A stretch of 64,000 bases of DNA, taken from positions 186,001 to 250,000 of the forward strand of contig JAWZYV010011907.1 of the NCBI GenBank assembly GCA_038373885.1. The letters are read 5' to 3'. This DNA comes from Cheiracanthium punctorium. Lineage: Eukaryota; Arthropoda; Arachnida; Araneae; Cheiracanthiidae. How positions within the stretch are numbered: position 1 is the stretch's first letter; each line of letters starts with the position of its first letter. The notes under the pieces were generated by a model. The model was not told where the DNA came from, made no database searches, and was given only the letters and a program-made list of their open reading frames with translations. Both the position numbers and the translations under genes were made by a program. Positions 32,334 through 43,114 of the stretch are shown here, in pieces.

Positions 32334-32820
32334 GAGATGAGGTCGGGTTCATTTTTTGAAGCCAGAGTTTGAAGACTTTTAATCCGAGCCAGCCCAAGCA
32401 ATATTATTTTAGTCTGAGCCCAAGCCTGAAATTTTAGCTAAAGATAAATAAAATTCAATAAATTCCGTAAAATTCTAAGAAGTAATTCTTTGATAGAATA
32501 CAATAAATTTTAACGTTTGTGCAAATTGAAGACAAATATAGTTGCAAATTTTTAATGCACTTTCTAATTCTTCATATCTATGTTTATGAAATAATGTCCG
32601 ATCTCATGACTAACTAAGCAATATAAGCCGCCGTTCTGAAGTACCCAAAGAGCTTCACGTGCTTTCTAGGCACCCGTGCCGCTATTTTTTTTTAAAGTAC
32701 TTTTATTTTCCATATGAATCACTTTTTAAAAATCTGTTTCAAGGAGTATGTTCAATAAATTAGAAATTTTTCATGAACCCGAGCTCGGCTCGGGGTCAAG
32801 CTGAGCCTGTCTCATCTCTA
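32334..32820. mobile_element. TAGAGATGAG-type MITE, near-complete copy
   Basis: The ends TAGAGATGAGGTCGGGTTC and, inverted, TAGAGATGAGACAGGCTCAG delimit a ~487-bp element homologous to 9591-9980. The flanking octamers (CTACCTGC and TTGTCTGC) agree at only 5 of 8, so the hAT assignment is tentative. Confidence 0.7.
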
Positions 32821-32934
32821 TTGTCTGCATATTTTATAAAAAATCAGTAATTATTTGACTTTACAGACATATGAACACTTAATTTTTTTTTTTTTTTTTT
32901 GGTTACTGTTTCATATTTAAATGAACTAGATATA

Positions 32935-34072
32935 CAGTAGAATCTCGCTACAACGATATCCTCTATAACGATAATTCTCTTTATTACGATATTTTTTCAT
33001 AGTCCTGGCTGAATTCCCTTTAGATTAATGTAAAACAGTTCTCTGTATTACAATATTCTTTAAAACGATAATTCTCTCTACAACGATGGTAATAATTATC
33101 CCTTACATCACAATAATTCTCTCTACTACGATATATATTTTTTTCTATGATGCATCAGAAGCCCAACTCATGCACACACAGAAAGCTATACAAAGAAAGT
33201 CGAGGTAAAATGTGTTTGGAATGGGTTGAACCACGCATGGTAATGAGAAAGTGCATTACTCGTAAGGTGGAAGGACAGTTGGCATTTCCTGGATGAGACA
33301 TCTTTGATTCCTATCCCCCCTTTTTAAAAAATGATCAAGGATTCCTTTCACCGGAACTGATATAGAAAACGATACATTCTTTTGTCTGAACTTGAGTAAG
33401 AATGTTAACCTCCGATAAATCCTATGGAGGTCGATTATTACACGAGGATATTTTTAATTATTTATGAGTTTTGTTTACTTTGAAGCTTGTTTAGTGAAAA
33501 TCGAAAGCAAATGGCTAAAAGAAAACAAATGCCTATCGAAGTGAAATTCAACATCATAAAAGATTTTGATAAAAGCATGAAGCAAGCTGAGGTTTGCAGA
33601 AAATACGGACTTTCGCAGTCGACTTTTGCCAAATTCCGATTTCTTGACACAGAATTCAAAATAAAAAAGGATAAATTAATGGGTATGTATTTTCAATTAA
33701 TATCTAATACATTTTTAAAAAACGCTTTTGCGGCATTCAGGTATTATTTATTTAGATATGCTATAAATATTTATAAGCTATATCGCCGCTAGAATCCCTG
33801 GCGAGGCGGCAAGGGTATTTAACTAAAATTTGTGAGTGTTGCGAAAATTACTGAAAACTATAAACATGTTTTTCTCCTTTCATTTATTATATATTACTTG
33901 CGAGGGTGTGCTGAATGAAAACAGAACACTTTCTGGTGACACCACAGGGTATGGGATATATGAAGAACAAAAATCTTTTCGTTCTAATATCGATTCTCTC
34001 TAAAACGATAATTCTCTTTACAACGATATATTATTTTGACCCCAAAAATATCATTATAGAGGGATTTCACTG
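32935..34072 (+). mobile_element. pogo/Tigger-type element with CENP-B HTH remnant
   Basis: CAGTAGAATCTCGCTACAAC and, inverted, CAGTGAAATCCCTCTATAAT form the ends, flanked by TA (32933-32934, 34073-34074). The subterminal word ACGATAATTCTCT with ACGATAT is repeated several times at both ends. It carries the start of a transposase frame at 33511. The rest of the transposase, including the DDE domain, is gone. Confidence 0.87.
33511..33690 (+). pseudogene. Tigger/pogo transposase, CENP-B N-terminal HTH only
   Basis: From the ATG at 33511 the frame reads M-A-K-R-K-Q-M-P-I-E-V-K-F-N-I-I-K-D-F-D, then K-Q-A-E-V-C-R-K-Y-G-L-S-Q-S-T-F-A-K, the CENP-B/Psq-type helix-turn-helix that binds the element's ends. 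Coding sense ends after ~55-60 residues, near a GTATGT. The following residues are low in protein-like character. The second HTH and the catalytic domain are deleted. Confidence 0.75.
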
Positions 34073-34388
34073 TAGTAAGGTTAAAGAAATGTGTCATCAG
34101 ACACAGGAAAAATTAAAAAGCGACAAAATTTAAATTTAGCTTTGGAATGTTTTCTCTTAAAATTACTTTGAATCTGATATTAGTAAGTAACAATTTGAAT
34201 TAATTTGATACTATGGTACATACTGTAACTTTCATTCATGGTACTAAAAAAATGTGTTTGCTTACCAATTGTCGAATATTTAAATTTGTTTACTATTCGT
34301 TTGCCGAATATTAAAGTATTCCTCCAAAGTGAATACTCGGTTCGTTGGCCGAATAGGCAGTATACCGGAAGGACGACTTTTCAGCTAT

Positions 34389-34660
34389 TTATAGATTTCA
34401 AGCTCGATATGCAACCCCTAGAAATTGTCATAGCCCCCTACAAATTTGGTATGCATCTTATTCATAACAATATATAACTTCTAAAACCTAAGGAGCCTAA
34501 TAATTCGGAAACGAATTTTTTTTTGGTAAGTCATATTTTTCAAAAATTCTAGATTTCAAGATCGATGCACAAACCCAAATCATTGTCGTAAAAAAATCAA
34601 ATTTTACGCATGTCTTATTCATATGAATATACAACTTTTGAGACCTAAGGAGATAAAGAT
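34389..34660. repeat. Direct duplication of ~110 bp (diverged)
   Basis: AGATTTCAAGCTCGATATGCA...ATGCATCTTATTCATA...ACTTCTAAAACCTAAGGAG at 34394 recurs at 34553 (AGATTTCAAGATCGATGCACA...). Just before it, 34255-34380 carries the TTGCCGAATA/GTATTC words of the GAATATTC-type repeats. Confidence 0.6.
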
Positions 34661-34817
34661 TTCAATTTTTTTTTTTTTTTTTTTTTTGATCCACCGTAAT
34701 AAAGATGCTCGCGTGTAAGCTTGCCAAAACAAACAAACAAATCAAGCGTAGATGAAAAAAATGTGACAATAAATAATACACAAACAGATAAAAAGTATGA
34801 GAGATGTTTATAAGTAC

Positions 34818-34997
34818 CCAGTTCTTTAGAAATAGATGATATCTTTTCCTCTAAAGTAACTTTTATTTGATGAAGAACATCAATTTCTTCTTTATGTTTC
34901 AAACATTCAGATTTCATATTAGCACAGTTGTTGGAAAGTTCCTGAATTATCTGCTCAGTCTCATTATCACTTAATTTGATTTTATTTTTTTCAGCAT
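34818..34997 (-). CDS. Coiled-coil protein gene, exon 5 of those visible
   Basis: The acceptor TTCTTAG and donor GTACTT bound a 180-bp, phase 1-1 exon of 60 codons. It encodes I-I-Q-E-L-S-N-N-C-A-N-M-K-S-E-C-L-K-H-K-E then I-K-V-T-L-E-E-K-I-S-S-I-S-K-E-L. The final S-K-E-L matches the end of the exon at 45915-46088, suggesting duplicated exon units. It lies about 10 kb from exons on either side. Confidence 0.87.
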
Positions 34998-37890
34998 CTA
35001 AGAAAATTAATGAAAACATTTTATTTATTAGTTAAAGAAAACAAAGAAATACATAACACAGAATTCTTTAATGCAAATAGAAGAATGCATAGCAAAGATT
35101 TTTTTACATAGTTCATGATTTTTACAGATATCTAATATACAAGATGCCAGTTAATGTGATCACAACTACAGTTATTCAAATCAACCACTACTGTTGTAAC
35201 TTCTAACTTATCCTACTCAAAGATTTACTACTTAAATTTTAACCAACATCATTTTCATAATTCATACCTAGAAAATAAATGCTTAATTTTAGAAAAAAAA
35301 GTGTTGTGACCGCAATATACCAACCAGGTTCTCAGCTTACGTGCGAATGCTATTAGACTAAATAATAAAAAAAAATTGAAACCTGAAAGAGAACTGCTGA
35401 AATAAAATTCACACGAAATGAGATAAATGAAGAGGAGACATTTATACATAATAACTCACATTTATTTAATTAAACCTTTAAATCTTTTACATTTGAAAAT
35501 TTAAAACTATATAATATCGTGAAAGAACATGAAACACTATAACTTTATAATATACCATTTTCCCTTACCCCGAGCTGACTTTTTCTCTAATTTTACCTAT
35601 CATTTCGTGCACATAAAAAAAAATTTAATAAAGAAAGAGAGAAAGATAGAAACTTATCAGATCATTGATTGAAGAAAGGGGGCCCCCATCGAGAACATTC
35701 ATCAGGCAGTCATTCTCTCGAATTCCAGCAACCGACATTCTTTTCTTGAGCGCGCCATTTTCGCTGTTCCGTCCAGAGAATTACCTTACAACCTTCTGGC
35801 GTCAGTAACAGGCAGTCAAGAGTCTCTCAACCCACCCTTCCTCCGGCTTAAGTCACCTTTTTACTTCCTTGGCTGGCGCTTTCCGCTCGTAAAGTTGTTT
35901 GGTCGAAGATACAATTATTATTACTGAAAACTTGTAGGATTATTATTGATGAGCATTGAAACTTAAATTTGACGAAGATAAAAAGAGTGAAAGTTGTTCT
36001 TATCGTTGTAACTATTGTAGAAATTCGATTTTAGATTTAAAAATTTGAAAATGCTTGGATGCCAATCTCCATATCCTTGCGCCGTTGTTGTTTTCTTCTT
36101 TGATATATTAAATCGAAGTATTGGTATCGATGCACGTAGTTATTGGATGTTATTAAAAATTAGAAAGAAGGTTAGAGAAATGCAGAAAAGATAATTATAG
36201 TGAAAGAAAAAAAACTTAACTGTAATTACAAACCACTTAATTTTTTCTAAGGAAAATTACCAATTTCCCAACAAACATTATTATGAAAATTTACTGTCAG
36301 CTCTAAAAAAATTAATTACCAGCCCTCTGAATGCTGTCAGCTCTCACAAAACATACTTTCATAAATTTAAAATTTAAAAGAAAATTGTTGTACAAATTAT
36401 TTTAATTACTTGAACACATATGTATAGTTACCTTACACTAAGATGGCAACACGATCGCCAGAATAACGATCTTTTAGATGTTTGGCGCCAAAATATAATA
36501 CAAGTAAACAACTAAATAAAAGTGAGTCAGCCATGAGTCATCAATAGTAATTTATCATATACCTTAATAAATTTTAAACACTTCATTATTATTTTACTTC
36601 CTTTATGAATACTGGTATATGGTGACAAAACAAAACCATCTTAATAAACAAATTGTTTAGAAATTTTAATTTTACTTGATTTAAAATTCACTAATTAAGG
36701 TTAGGATTTTTAATTAAGTAGGCTATTAATTAAATAAACTTTGCTTTAAATTTAAATCATAAGAAATATAATTAATTTAACTTTACTTCAAATTGATATC
36801 ATAACACTGCAAATCTCGCAGTCTACAGCAAGAGTGACTCCACTGGGGCAACACGCTGTCATATTTGTAGGCGTTGCAGAAGCTAGGAGAAATTTCTCGA
36901 AGGTTCCCTTTAAAGTGCGAATTTCGATTATGTCATAGGAATACAGTTGATTCCAGGCTGTACTCAAGTTGACAGGCTATTACACAATTAAGGCAGGGAA
37001 ACAAACATTTTAGGCCCCATCTACTTATATAAAAGACTAACATATGTGGCACCAAAATCAACAATCTACGCTGCGAATGGCAACAACTGGATATAAACAT
37101 TAATAACAATAACACATGTGCAAAAATCCAAGTTAAGAGTTCAAAGATGTCAAATGGAGCAAGCATATTTGTTGCTGGTTACGTATGGCATGCAATAGCG
37201 AGATTACAAAACAACATTGCACATGCGAAAGTGCAAGATCCTTAGGATCTTTTCATAGCTTTAAAATATCGAATTTGCAATACTTGGCGCGTTTATCGCA
37301 CATAAAAAGAAAAAAGTCGCCATACAGTGGGCTAAATCCCATTTTTTCCATTTCCTGTTTTGTACCATTGTTATTATTGTAATCATGGATATGTATTACA
37401 TTTACCGTGTTGTGAGGCGAGTGCTACAACCACACAGGTCAGCTTTACTTCAAAACATACTAAATAACGCACCCATACTATAAAACACCAGGTTGCTAAT
37501 TTTGGCATATTACCCCACAGAAGCTGCAATTAAGAAGCATTTCTGTATCAATTTGTAAAACATGTTATCACCCAATAAATTATTTTTCTTGGAGAAGAGA
37601 ATATTATTATTCGTTCCTCTAAGAGAATTTTTATAATCATTTTATGAATGGAAATGTCAACAAATTATGTCTTTTTATACATTTTGAAATGTTAGTACTT
37701 GACATTGCCAACATCGGCTTTTTTCATGACACCCCAAAATGTGTAGCAACCCTAACTAAATAAATTTTATGACAAATCCTATTAAAAGAAACAAACATGA
37801 TTTTCATTTAAATAAGTCCAATAATTTAGCCAACACTGCATTGAGTATAAAGAACAGTAAGGTATGAGGCTGTGAAGCTCGGTGCCTCGG
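34998..37890. other. Intron, no supported gene
   Basis: 35680-36110 is GC-richer, with no open frame and no clear termini; an old LTR is possible but unproven. The rest is AT-rich. The 77- and 65-codon frames at 36933 and 37185 have no recognisable domain. Confidence 0.4.
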
Positions 37891-38160
37891 CGGCCAGTTG
37901 CTAAAAGGTCCGAAATATCGCCAAATATGAAACTTAAAATAAGTCCCTAAAAGTCACGTTAGCTATGCTCTAGCATCAATATGTCTTGAGATTTCTAGAA
38001 AGCTCTATGTTAACCAATGCAGAAACCAAAACTCCATATTTCGCATTCTAGTTAAACAATTTTGATGCAACAAAATGCAAAATTTAATTATTTGACGCAT
38101 AGAATACGAATTACTAGTTTAGTCCCCCAGAGAAGCAGGTTACCCCAAAAATTCATAGGA
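37890..38160 (-). repeat. Helitron-family fragment, minus orientation
   Basis: Reverse-complemented, ATTCGTATTCTATGCGTCAA, TTAAATTTTGCATTTTGTTG and the following GGGACTTATTTT...TTTGGCGATATTTCGG match the interior of the Helitron at about 59660-59810. Neither end is present. Confidence 0.6.
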
Positions 38161-38319
38161 CTATTAACTCTACACACACCAAAATCTTTGCAAATCATGA
38201 GATCGCAACCTTTTATATGGACATGTCCATTTTGTGCTCAATCAATTGCATCGTTTAGAAGCTAGGGCACTTTCTATAATTTCTGCCCATTTGCCATAAT
38301 GCAGTGATGCTACAGCGGT

Positions 38320-38565
38320 TTAGACCTTTCGTATCAGAAAAAATCGACTTTTGTATCAGTTTTGCAGGCTTTCGTATCAGAAAAAATCTAATTTTGTATC
38401 AATTTTACAGACTTTCGTATCACAAAACTACTTTTGTATCAGTTTTGCAGAATTTTGCATCAAAAATATCTGCTTTTGCATCAGTTTTGCAAATTTTAGT
38501 GTTTAAAAAGAAAATTCTATACTTATCAATTTTGCAAGCTTTTGTATCGCTTTACATATTACGTA
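38320..38565. repeat. Tandem repeat, ~5 units of ~45-50 bp
   Basis: The unit is TTTCGTATCAGAAAAAATC-GACTTTTGTATCAGTTTTGC with drift, from about 38328 to 38560. The plus-strand frame through it is a repeat artefact. A C-run follows at 38571-38581. Confidence 0.8.
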
Positions 38566-38724
38566 TAATGCCCCCCCCCCCTCCCTCAACCTCAAAAAAG
38601 GTAAAAAGAAAAATATTGTTATCAGTAAAGCTTTTTACTACATACCCTCCAACATTGGCCATCACCTCATCAGTAGCACTTACGCGATTACGCCGGGGGG
38701 TAGGTGGGGGGGGGGGGGGTGTTA

Positions 38725-38840
38725 GGGGAGTCATAACCCCCCCATGAGGAATTTTTTGCCATACAAAATGTATATTCTTCACTCCCTTGTCACAAACACC
38801 TATACATATATATGAGTTGAAGTAGTCATAACCCCCCCCG
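38725..38840. mobile_element. Partial hAT MITE, GGGGCGTAGC family
   Basis: GTCATAACCCCCCCATGAG, TTGCCATACAAAATGTATA and ATATATGAGTTGAAGTAG match the interior of 12530-12706. Terminal repeats are degraded. A (CCG)n lies at 38838-38855. Confidence 0.65.
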
Positions 38841-38874
38841 CCGCCGCCGCCGCCTTTTAGAGGTTTTCTCAACA

Positions 38875-39395
38875 CTGGGTGTCTACCAAATTTCTGAAAG
38901 TCAATTTCCTGACTTTTGGGAGGTCCCGGAAAAAAAACTCCTGACCAATGCATTTTACTTAGGGAAATTGCACAATGCTTGTCTTTATATTTGCATATTT
39001 TGTACAACTTCTTTAAATCAATTTTGACTAAATTATACAGGATTAAGCTTTCATCAATTGAGAAACAGAAGTAGTTTCACTTTCTGATAGAATTAACTAA
39101 CTGTTCTTGGAAATACAGTCCTAATATATAAGTTACCAAGTAAGCTAATTTGTCTTTTACCCTCACGTCACGATTGATGAGTCCCCCAGTTTCTCCTCCT
39201 TATACAAACACATCGCTTGATGCTTTCGCGGTCCAAAAAATGCGTCGCAGTTGCTTTCGGTTTCCAGTCTGACAATTAGAGAAAAAGTGTAGAAAAAACA
39301 AAGACATGAAAAAAATTGATTCTCTTGGTGAATTTTCCGGACCCATTTTCCGATTTCCCGGCTTTTACCAGACTTTCAAGAGCGGTAGACACCTG
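38875..39395. mobile_element. DNA transposon copy, CTGGGTGTCTACC ends, 5-bp duplication
   Basis: The left end CTGGGTGTCTACC and the inverted right end CAGGTGTCTACCGC are flanked by CAACA on both sides (38870-38874 and 39396-39400). The whole interior is homologous to 61118-61687, including GACTTTTGGGAGGTCCCGG and GATGCTTTCGCGGTCC. It is non-coding. Confidence 0.8.
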
Positions 39396-40049
39396 CAACA
39401 TCATTATTAGAGGTTTTTTAAAATATCAGTAGTACTATCACGTTTTAAAAAACGATCCATGTGAACAAAGAAAACAACGTGCACTGCACTTTCCTTCCAC
39501 AAAAGAGCTAAGCTTACATCCAAACACAGGACGGAGCAAGATAGGGTGGCGGGAAATGCGAGAGGAGACGTGACGTAACAAGAGAAGGAGCAGCTAACGG
39601 CATCCCCCCCCCCCCCTCCCACGCACACCACACTTTCGCCGACACAAGTTCGCTCACGGCTGCCGGCGCCGAGGGAGAATGTTGAATTCCCTTCTTTCAC
39701 GATCGGCGCCGACACACAGGAGTGTTGACTCACAACAAAGCAGCTAGGGTTGCAAACTGCACCTCCGTGCAGGCATAATGCCCTAAAAAAAGTAAACATT
39801 TGCTCAATTCCGTAGTTTTTTCGTACCATCCGTAGCTCCGTAGTTCATGCTACTTATCCGTATAAACTACGGATAATCCGTAGCAGTTGGAGGGTATGTA
39901 TATATACTTTTTTTAAGTGGACAATTCAAATCGGTTATACTGGTGTTTAAATTTGTTTGATTATTGGGGCTGTATTTTAAAGTATTGACATTAGTATTAT
40001 ACTACTCTTTAAAAAAAAAAAAAAAAAAAAACCAAACAATTCCTAGCTA

Positions 40050-40980
40050 GGCTTTCCAGCGATCTCTTGAAGTTTCTAGGAGCTTCTCCCCGCCATATGC
40101 AGTGGATTGCGTGTGTTTCCCTGGGACACCCAGAATGACTTGTGGATTTCTCTCCACTATGATTAGTTGAGAGGGAATTTCTGGACGGAAGTTTCGGAGG
40201 GGACGCGCGATTTCGAGTTAGTTACGTTGGAGTCTAGATGAAGCGAGGCTGAGACGTCTCTTAACTTTTTTCCTTTAGACATTGTCGCCTAGTCCTGGGT
40301 TGGCATGTAGCCCGAGAGTTTGTGCCTTTTGAGATGGCTAAGCTTTAATTTACAGCTTTCCTTTTTGGTGGGTGAAACCACCAGCTTCAAGTGGAGTGAT
40401 GACAGCAAAATGATTTTCTAACTTTTTTTTTACCCACCCTGCACCAGTCCCATGGATGCTAAATCACCACCCTTTTGACCAGCAATGTTAATTAAGTCCC
40501 ATGGAGATTGCCTCTTATCGATGTTGTGGTGAAATTTTGGAGCCCCTGCAGATAATTTTTTTGTGGTCAACGAGTTTCAAGCAATGCTTTAGCAGGGGCT
40601 GGCCGTGCACATCCGGCGACCACCGTCTTAACGAGGAGCTAGCATCCCCCGACGTCTCTGATGCCCAGGTTGACAATCCATCATCTGTGTGGTGAGCTGT
40701 GTCAATTTTTCTTGTGAATTGCATTGGTCACATCTAAATCGAGGTCCAGCAATGGGTGCCCCCCCCCCCCCAAAAAAAAAACTTAAGAGATGCCTCATGT
40801 CTCAGCTAATCACGACTCCAACGTAACTAACTGGAAATCGCACGTCCCCTCCAAAACTTTCAACCAATCAGAGTGGAGAGAAATCCACAAGTCATTCCAG
40901 GTGTTCCAGGGAAACACACGCAATCCATGGCAAACGGCGGGAAAAAGCTTCTAGAAACTTCGAGAGATCACAGGAAAGCC
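40050..40980. mobile_element. Foldback-type MITE with ~220-bp inverted arms
   Basis: 40050-40275 and 40785-40980 are inverted copies. Shared words include GGATTGCGTGTGTTTCCCTG, GACTTGTGGATTTCTCTCC and TTAGTTACGTTGGAGTC (complement on the right). Arms diverge by roughly 10-15% with small gaps. The ~500-bp centre is GC-richer and has no recognised domain. Flanking duplications were not identified, so superfamily is open. Confidence 0.8.
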
Positions 40981-41654
40981 GAAGTGGCGATCCCCAACCG
41001 AATGATGCAATCGGAGTGAACAGATGGAAAAGTCTCAAAATATTGATGAATTACCTAGAAATTTGCAAGGGAAGCACCTGACAACCGTAAAACAAGGCTA
41101 TTAAAATTTTAGAGGGATGGGAACACGGGACATCGGCCAACTAAATTAAAAAAAAAAAAAGCATTTCTACCAAAAGGAGATATGGAGCATGGTAATTAAA
41201 AAAAATAATTGCAATTTAAGGCCCAAGAATTACAAATGTTAAAAGAAAATATTAATCCTAACGATCTAACATAAAGAAAAGTGCAGAAAAAAAAATTTAG
41301 GAAAAGAAAAACTTATTCAGACTTGCCAACCTGGGAAAATCAAAATGTGTAAAACAGCGTGCGAACAGAAATTTCGACACTTTTTGCTATACAACGCGTG
41401 AGCGTTATTTTTTACCTTTCACCATATAATGCACGAGTATTATTTTTAACGCATTTTATATCACTATTATTTGTTTGAAGTATTAAATAAAGCTAAGAAC
41501 AATAAAAGAAAATGAAGTTGTTGAATAAAAGGCAATCAATTAATACATCATTTTCCAGATTTCTCGTGACTAACAATTTATTAATTATAATCACTTAACT
41601 GGCTTGAAAAAACTCTCATTTTGACTGTGCTGACTTCAAAGAAGCAGCAGTAGC

Positions 41655-41868
41655 TTTTTCTGCTTTATTCAGAAAATCTGAAGTAAAAATCTTTCATAAT
41701 AAGAAGGCTTTCCAAAATCTTATTAGACAAGTTGCACCTGAATTCATTTCTGTTTTTCCGAATAATACTGATAACCCTCTCACATTCAGCTGCTGAAATA
41801 GGAACATGGTATTCGATCAAGAAAGATGTAAATAACAGTTCTGCATGAATAACGTCAGACTGTCCCAA
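41655..41868 (-). pseudogene. hAT transposase, C-terminal piece (internal deletion)
   Basis: The minus-strand frame of 67 codons reads H-A-E-L-L-F-T-S-F-L-I-E-Y-H-V-P-I-S-A-A-E, then E-R-V-I-S-I-I-R-K-N-R and L-S-N-K-I-L-E-S-L-L. The first motif belongs to the start of the catalytic region and the second to the extreme C-terminus of the same protein type. The catalytic core between them has therefore been deleted. Confidence 0.7.
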
Positions 41869-41989
41869 GGGGGGGAGGGGGGGACGGAAGGGGCGACCGG
41901 CCCCCCGAGAAAAAAGAAATTAATGTAAAAGATCCTAAATTGCTTCCATAAAATGGATGTATATGTCAATCTTCTAACTTCCCACACCC

Positions 41990-42236
41990 GAGAAACTTGC
42001 ATTAATCTGCCACTGGACTGTCCGTCCTCTTTGAAAAATGTTTGTAGACTTTTACTGCTGTCAGCACGTTTCACATTTTCACTGTGTTTTGACGAACTCG
42101 AGTGGCGCGAAATGTCATACTTTCCTCCATGAGAAATGCTGAAATCACTCCGGCACACGTTACAATAAGCAAATTTCGCTCCTTTGACATATGATACTAT
42201 ATATACCCCAGGGGTTGCGCTGGCTCTTTTTAACAT
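41990..42236 (-). pseudogene. hAT transposase, N-terminal zinc finger piece
   Basis: The minus-strand frame carries F-A-Y-C-N-V-C-R-S-D-F-S-I-S-H-G-G-K then D-I-S-R-H-S-S-S-S-K-H, a C-x2-C...H-x6-H finger of the BED/TTF type that opens many hAT transposases. S-L-Q-T-F-F-K-E-D follows. Between it and the piece at 41655-41868 lies a GC-rich insertion (41869-41985) containing a G-run and GGCGACCGGCCCCCC. Together they make one broken, internally deleted copy. Confidence 0.72.
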
Positions 42237-42239
42237 TTC

Positions 42240-43110
42240 GCCAAATTAGATTTTGCGGACATCATTAAGAAAAGCAATTGTCAATATTTTCGCCCAAACG
42301 TATTTTCTTTCGCCAAACTAATTTTATTTCCGCAATTTGCAACGTTGGCGATCGGCAGTGCGACCCCTGTATACCCATTCTTTGCTATAACTTTGTTTAT
42401 AAGTTATGCTGTGCCAGTGATCATTTATCGAAAATAATCCTCAGAAAAGCAATCGAAGTATGCTCATACTACCGTCTGTGTCTACCACTTAACAGCACAA
42501 GCGGGCGCGCGCCGATGGCTGATAACGAAGAACACCACGTGAGACGCACAAGTCACAGGAGAAAGACCTACTCCCTAGTAAATGATTCTCCCATTCGCTC
42601 TACTGTATGACGTCATGACTGGGTAAACCAATTAAGAAATACTCGGTGTCGCATGTGGAAAAAGATTTTTCTTTGCCTCAGTGGCAACAAAGAAAAATAT
42701 TTTGATGCGCATTGTGTCAACATGGATGTGCGATGTGGATCATGGTGCCGATGCTACCACTTAGATCCATATTGAAAAGGCCCTAACATAGAACTTCATT
42801 TCAATTTAAAACCTAATACATTTCTTTTTAATATCAATTTCACTTTTAAAGAAATATACACAAGTTAGGAAGAAAATATCCGGAAATGCTTAAAAAAAGC
42901 GCTGTATGCGTAAAAGCGTAAACAGCAGTCGAAATGCGTAAATTTTACGCATAAAGCGTAAAAGTTGGCAACTCTGCTTATTACTCAAGCCAAAAATAAA
43001 CTGATTAATTAGTAGCACAAAAGAAATTACATAATTAAATTTTACCCAAGAGGAAGGCAGATATAAAAAAAATCTTCTTAGACAAGAATGTACACATTAC
43101 TAAAAAAAAC
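42240..43110. other. Intron, no supported gene
   Basis: 42330-42620 is GC-richer (GCGGGCGCGCGCCGATGG at 42502-42519). A plus-strand 110-codon frame there has no recognisable domain. It may be the 5' flank of the hAT copy. Confidence 0.4.
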
Positions 43111-43114
43111 TTAA

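Larger units (their letters stand above)
38641..39898. mobile_element. Element bounded by 13-bp inverted repeats (class unknown)
   Basis: CATACCCTCCAAC at 38641-38653 is the perfect complement of GTTGGAGGGTATG at 39886-39898. The right end also has repeated TCCGTAG words. Flanking duplications are not clear. It contains a partial GGGGCGTAGC-type MITE (38725-38840) and the 5-bp-duplication element at 38875-39395. Confidence 0.45.

Noticed and set aside
38304..38747. 147-codon plus-strand frame
   Set aside because: Runs through the ~45-bp tandem repeat and a C-run; no domain.
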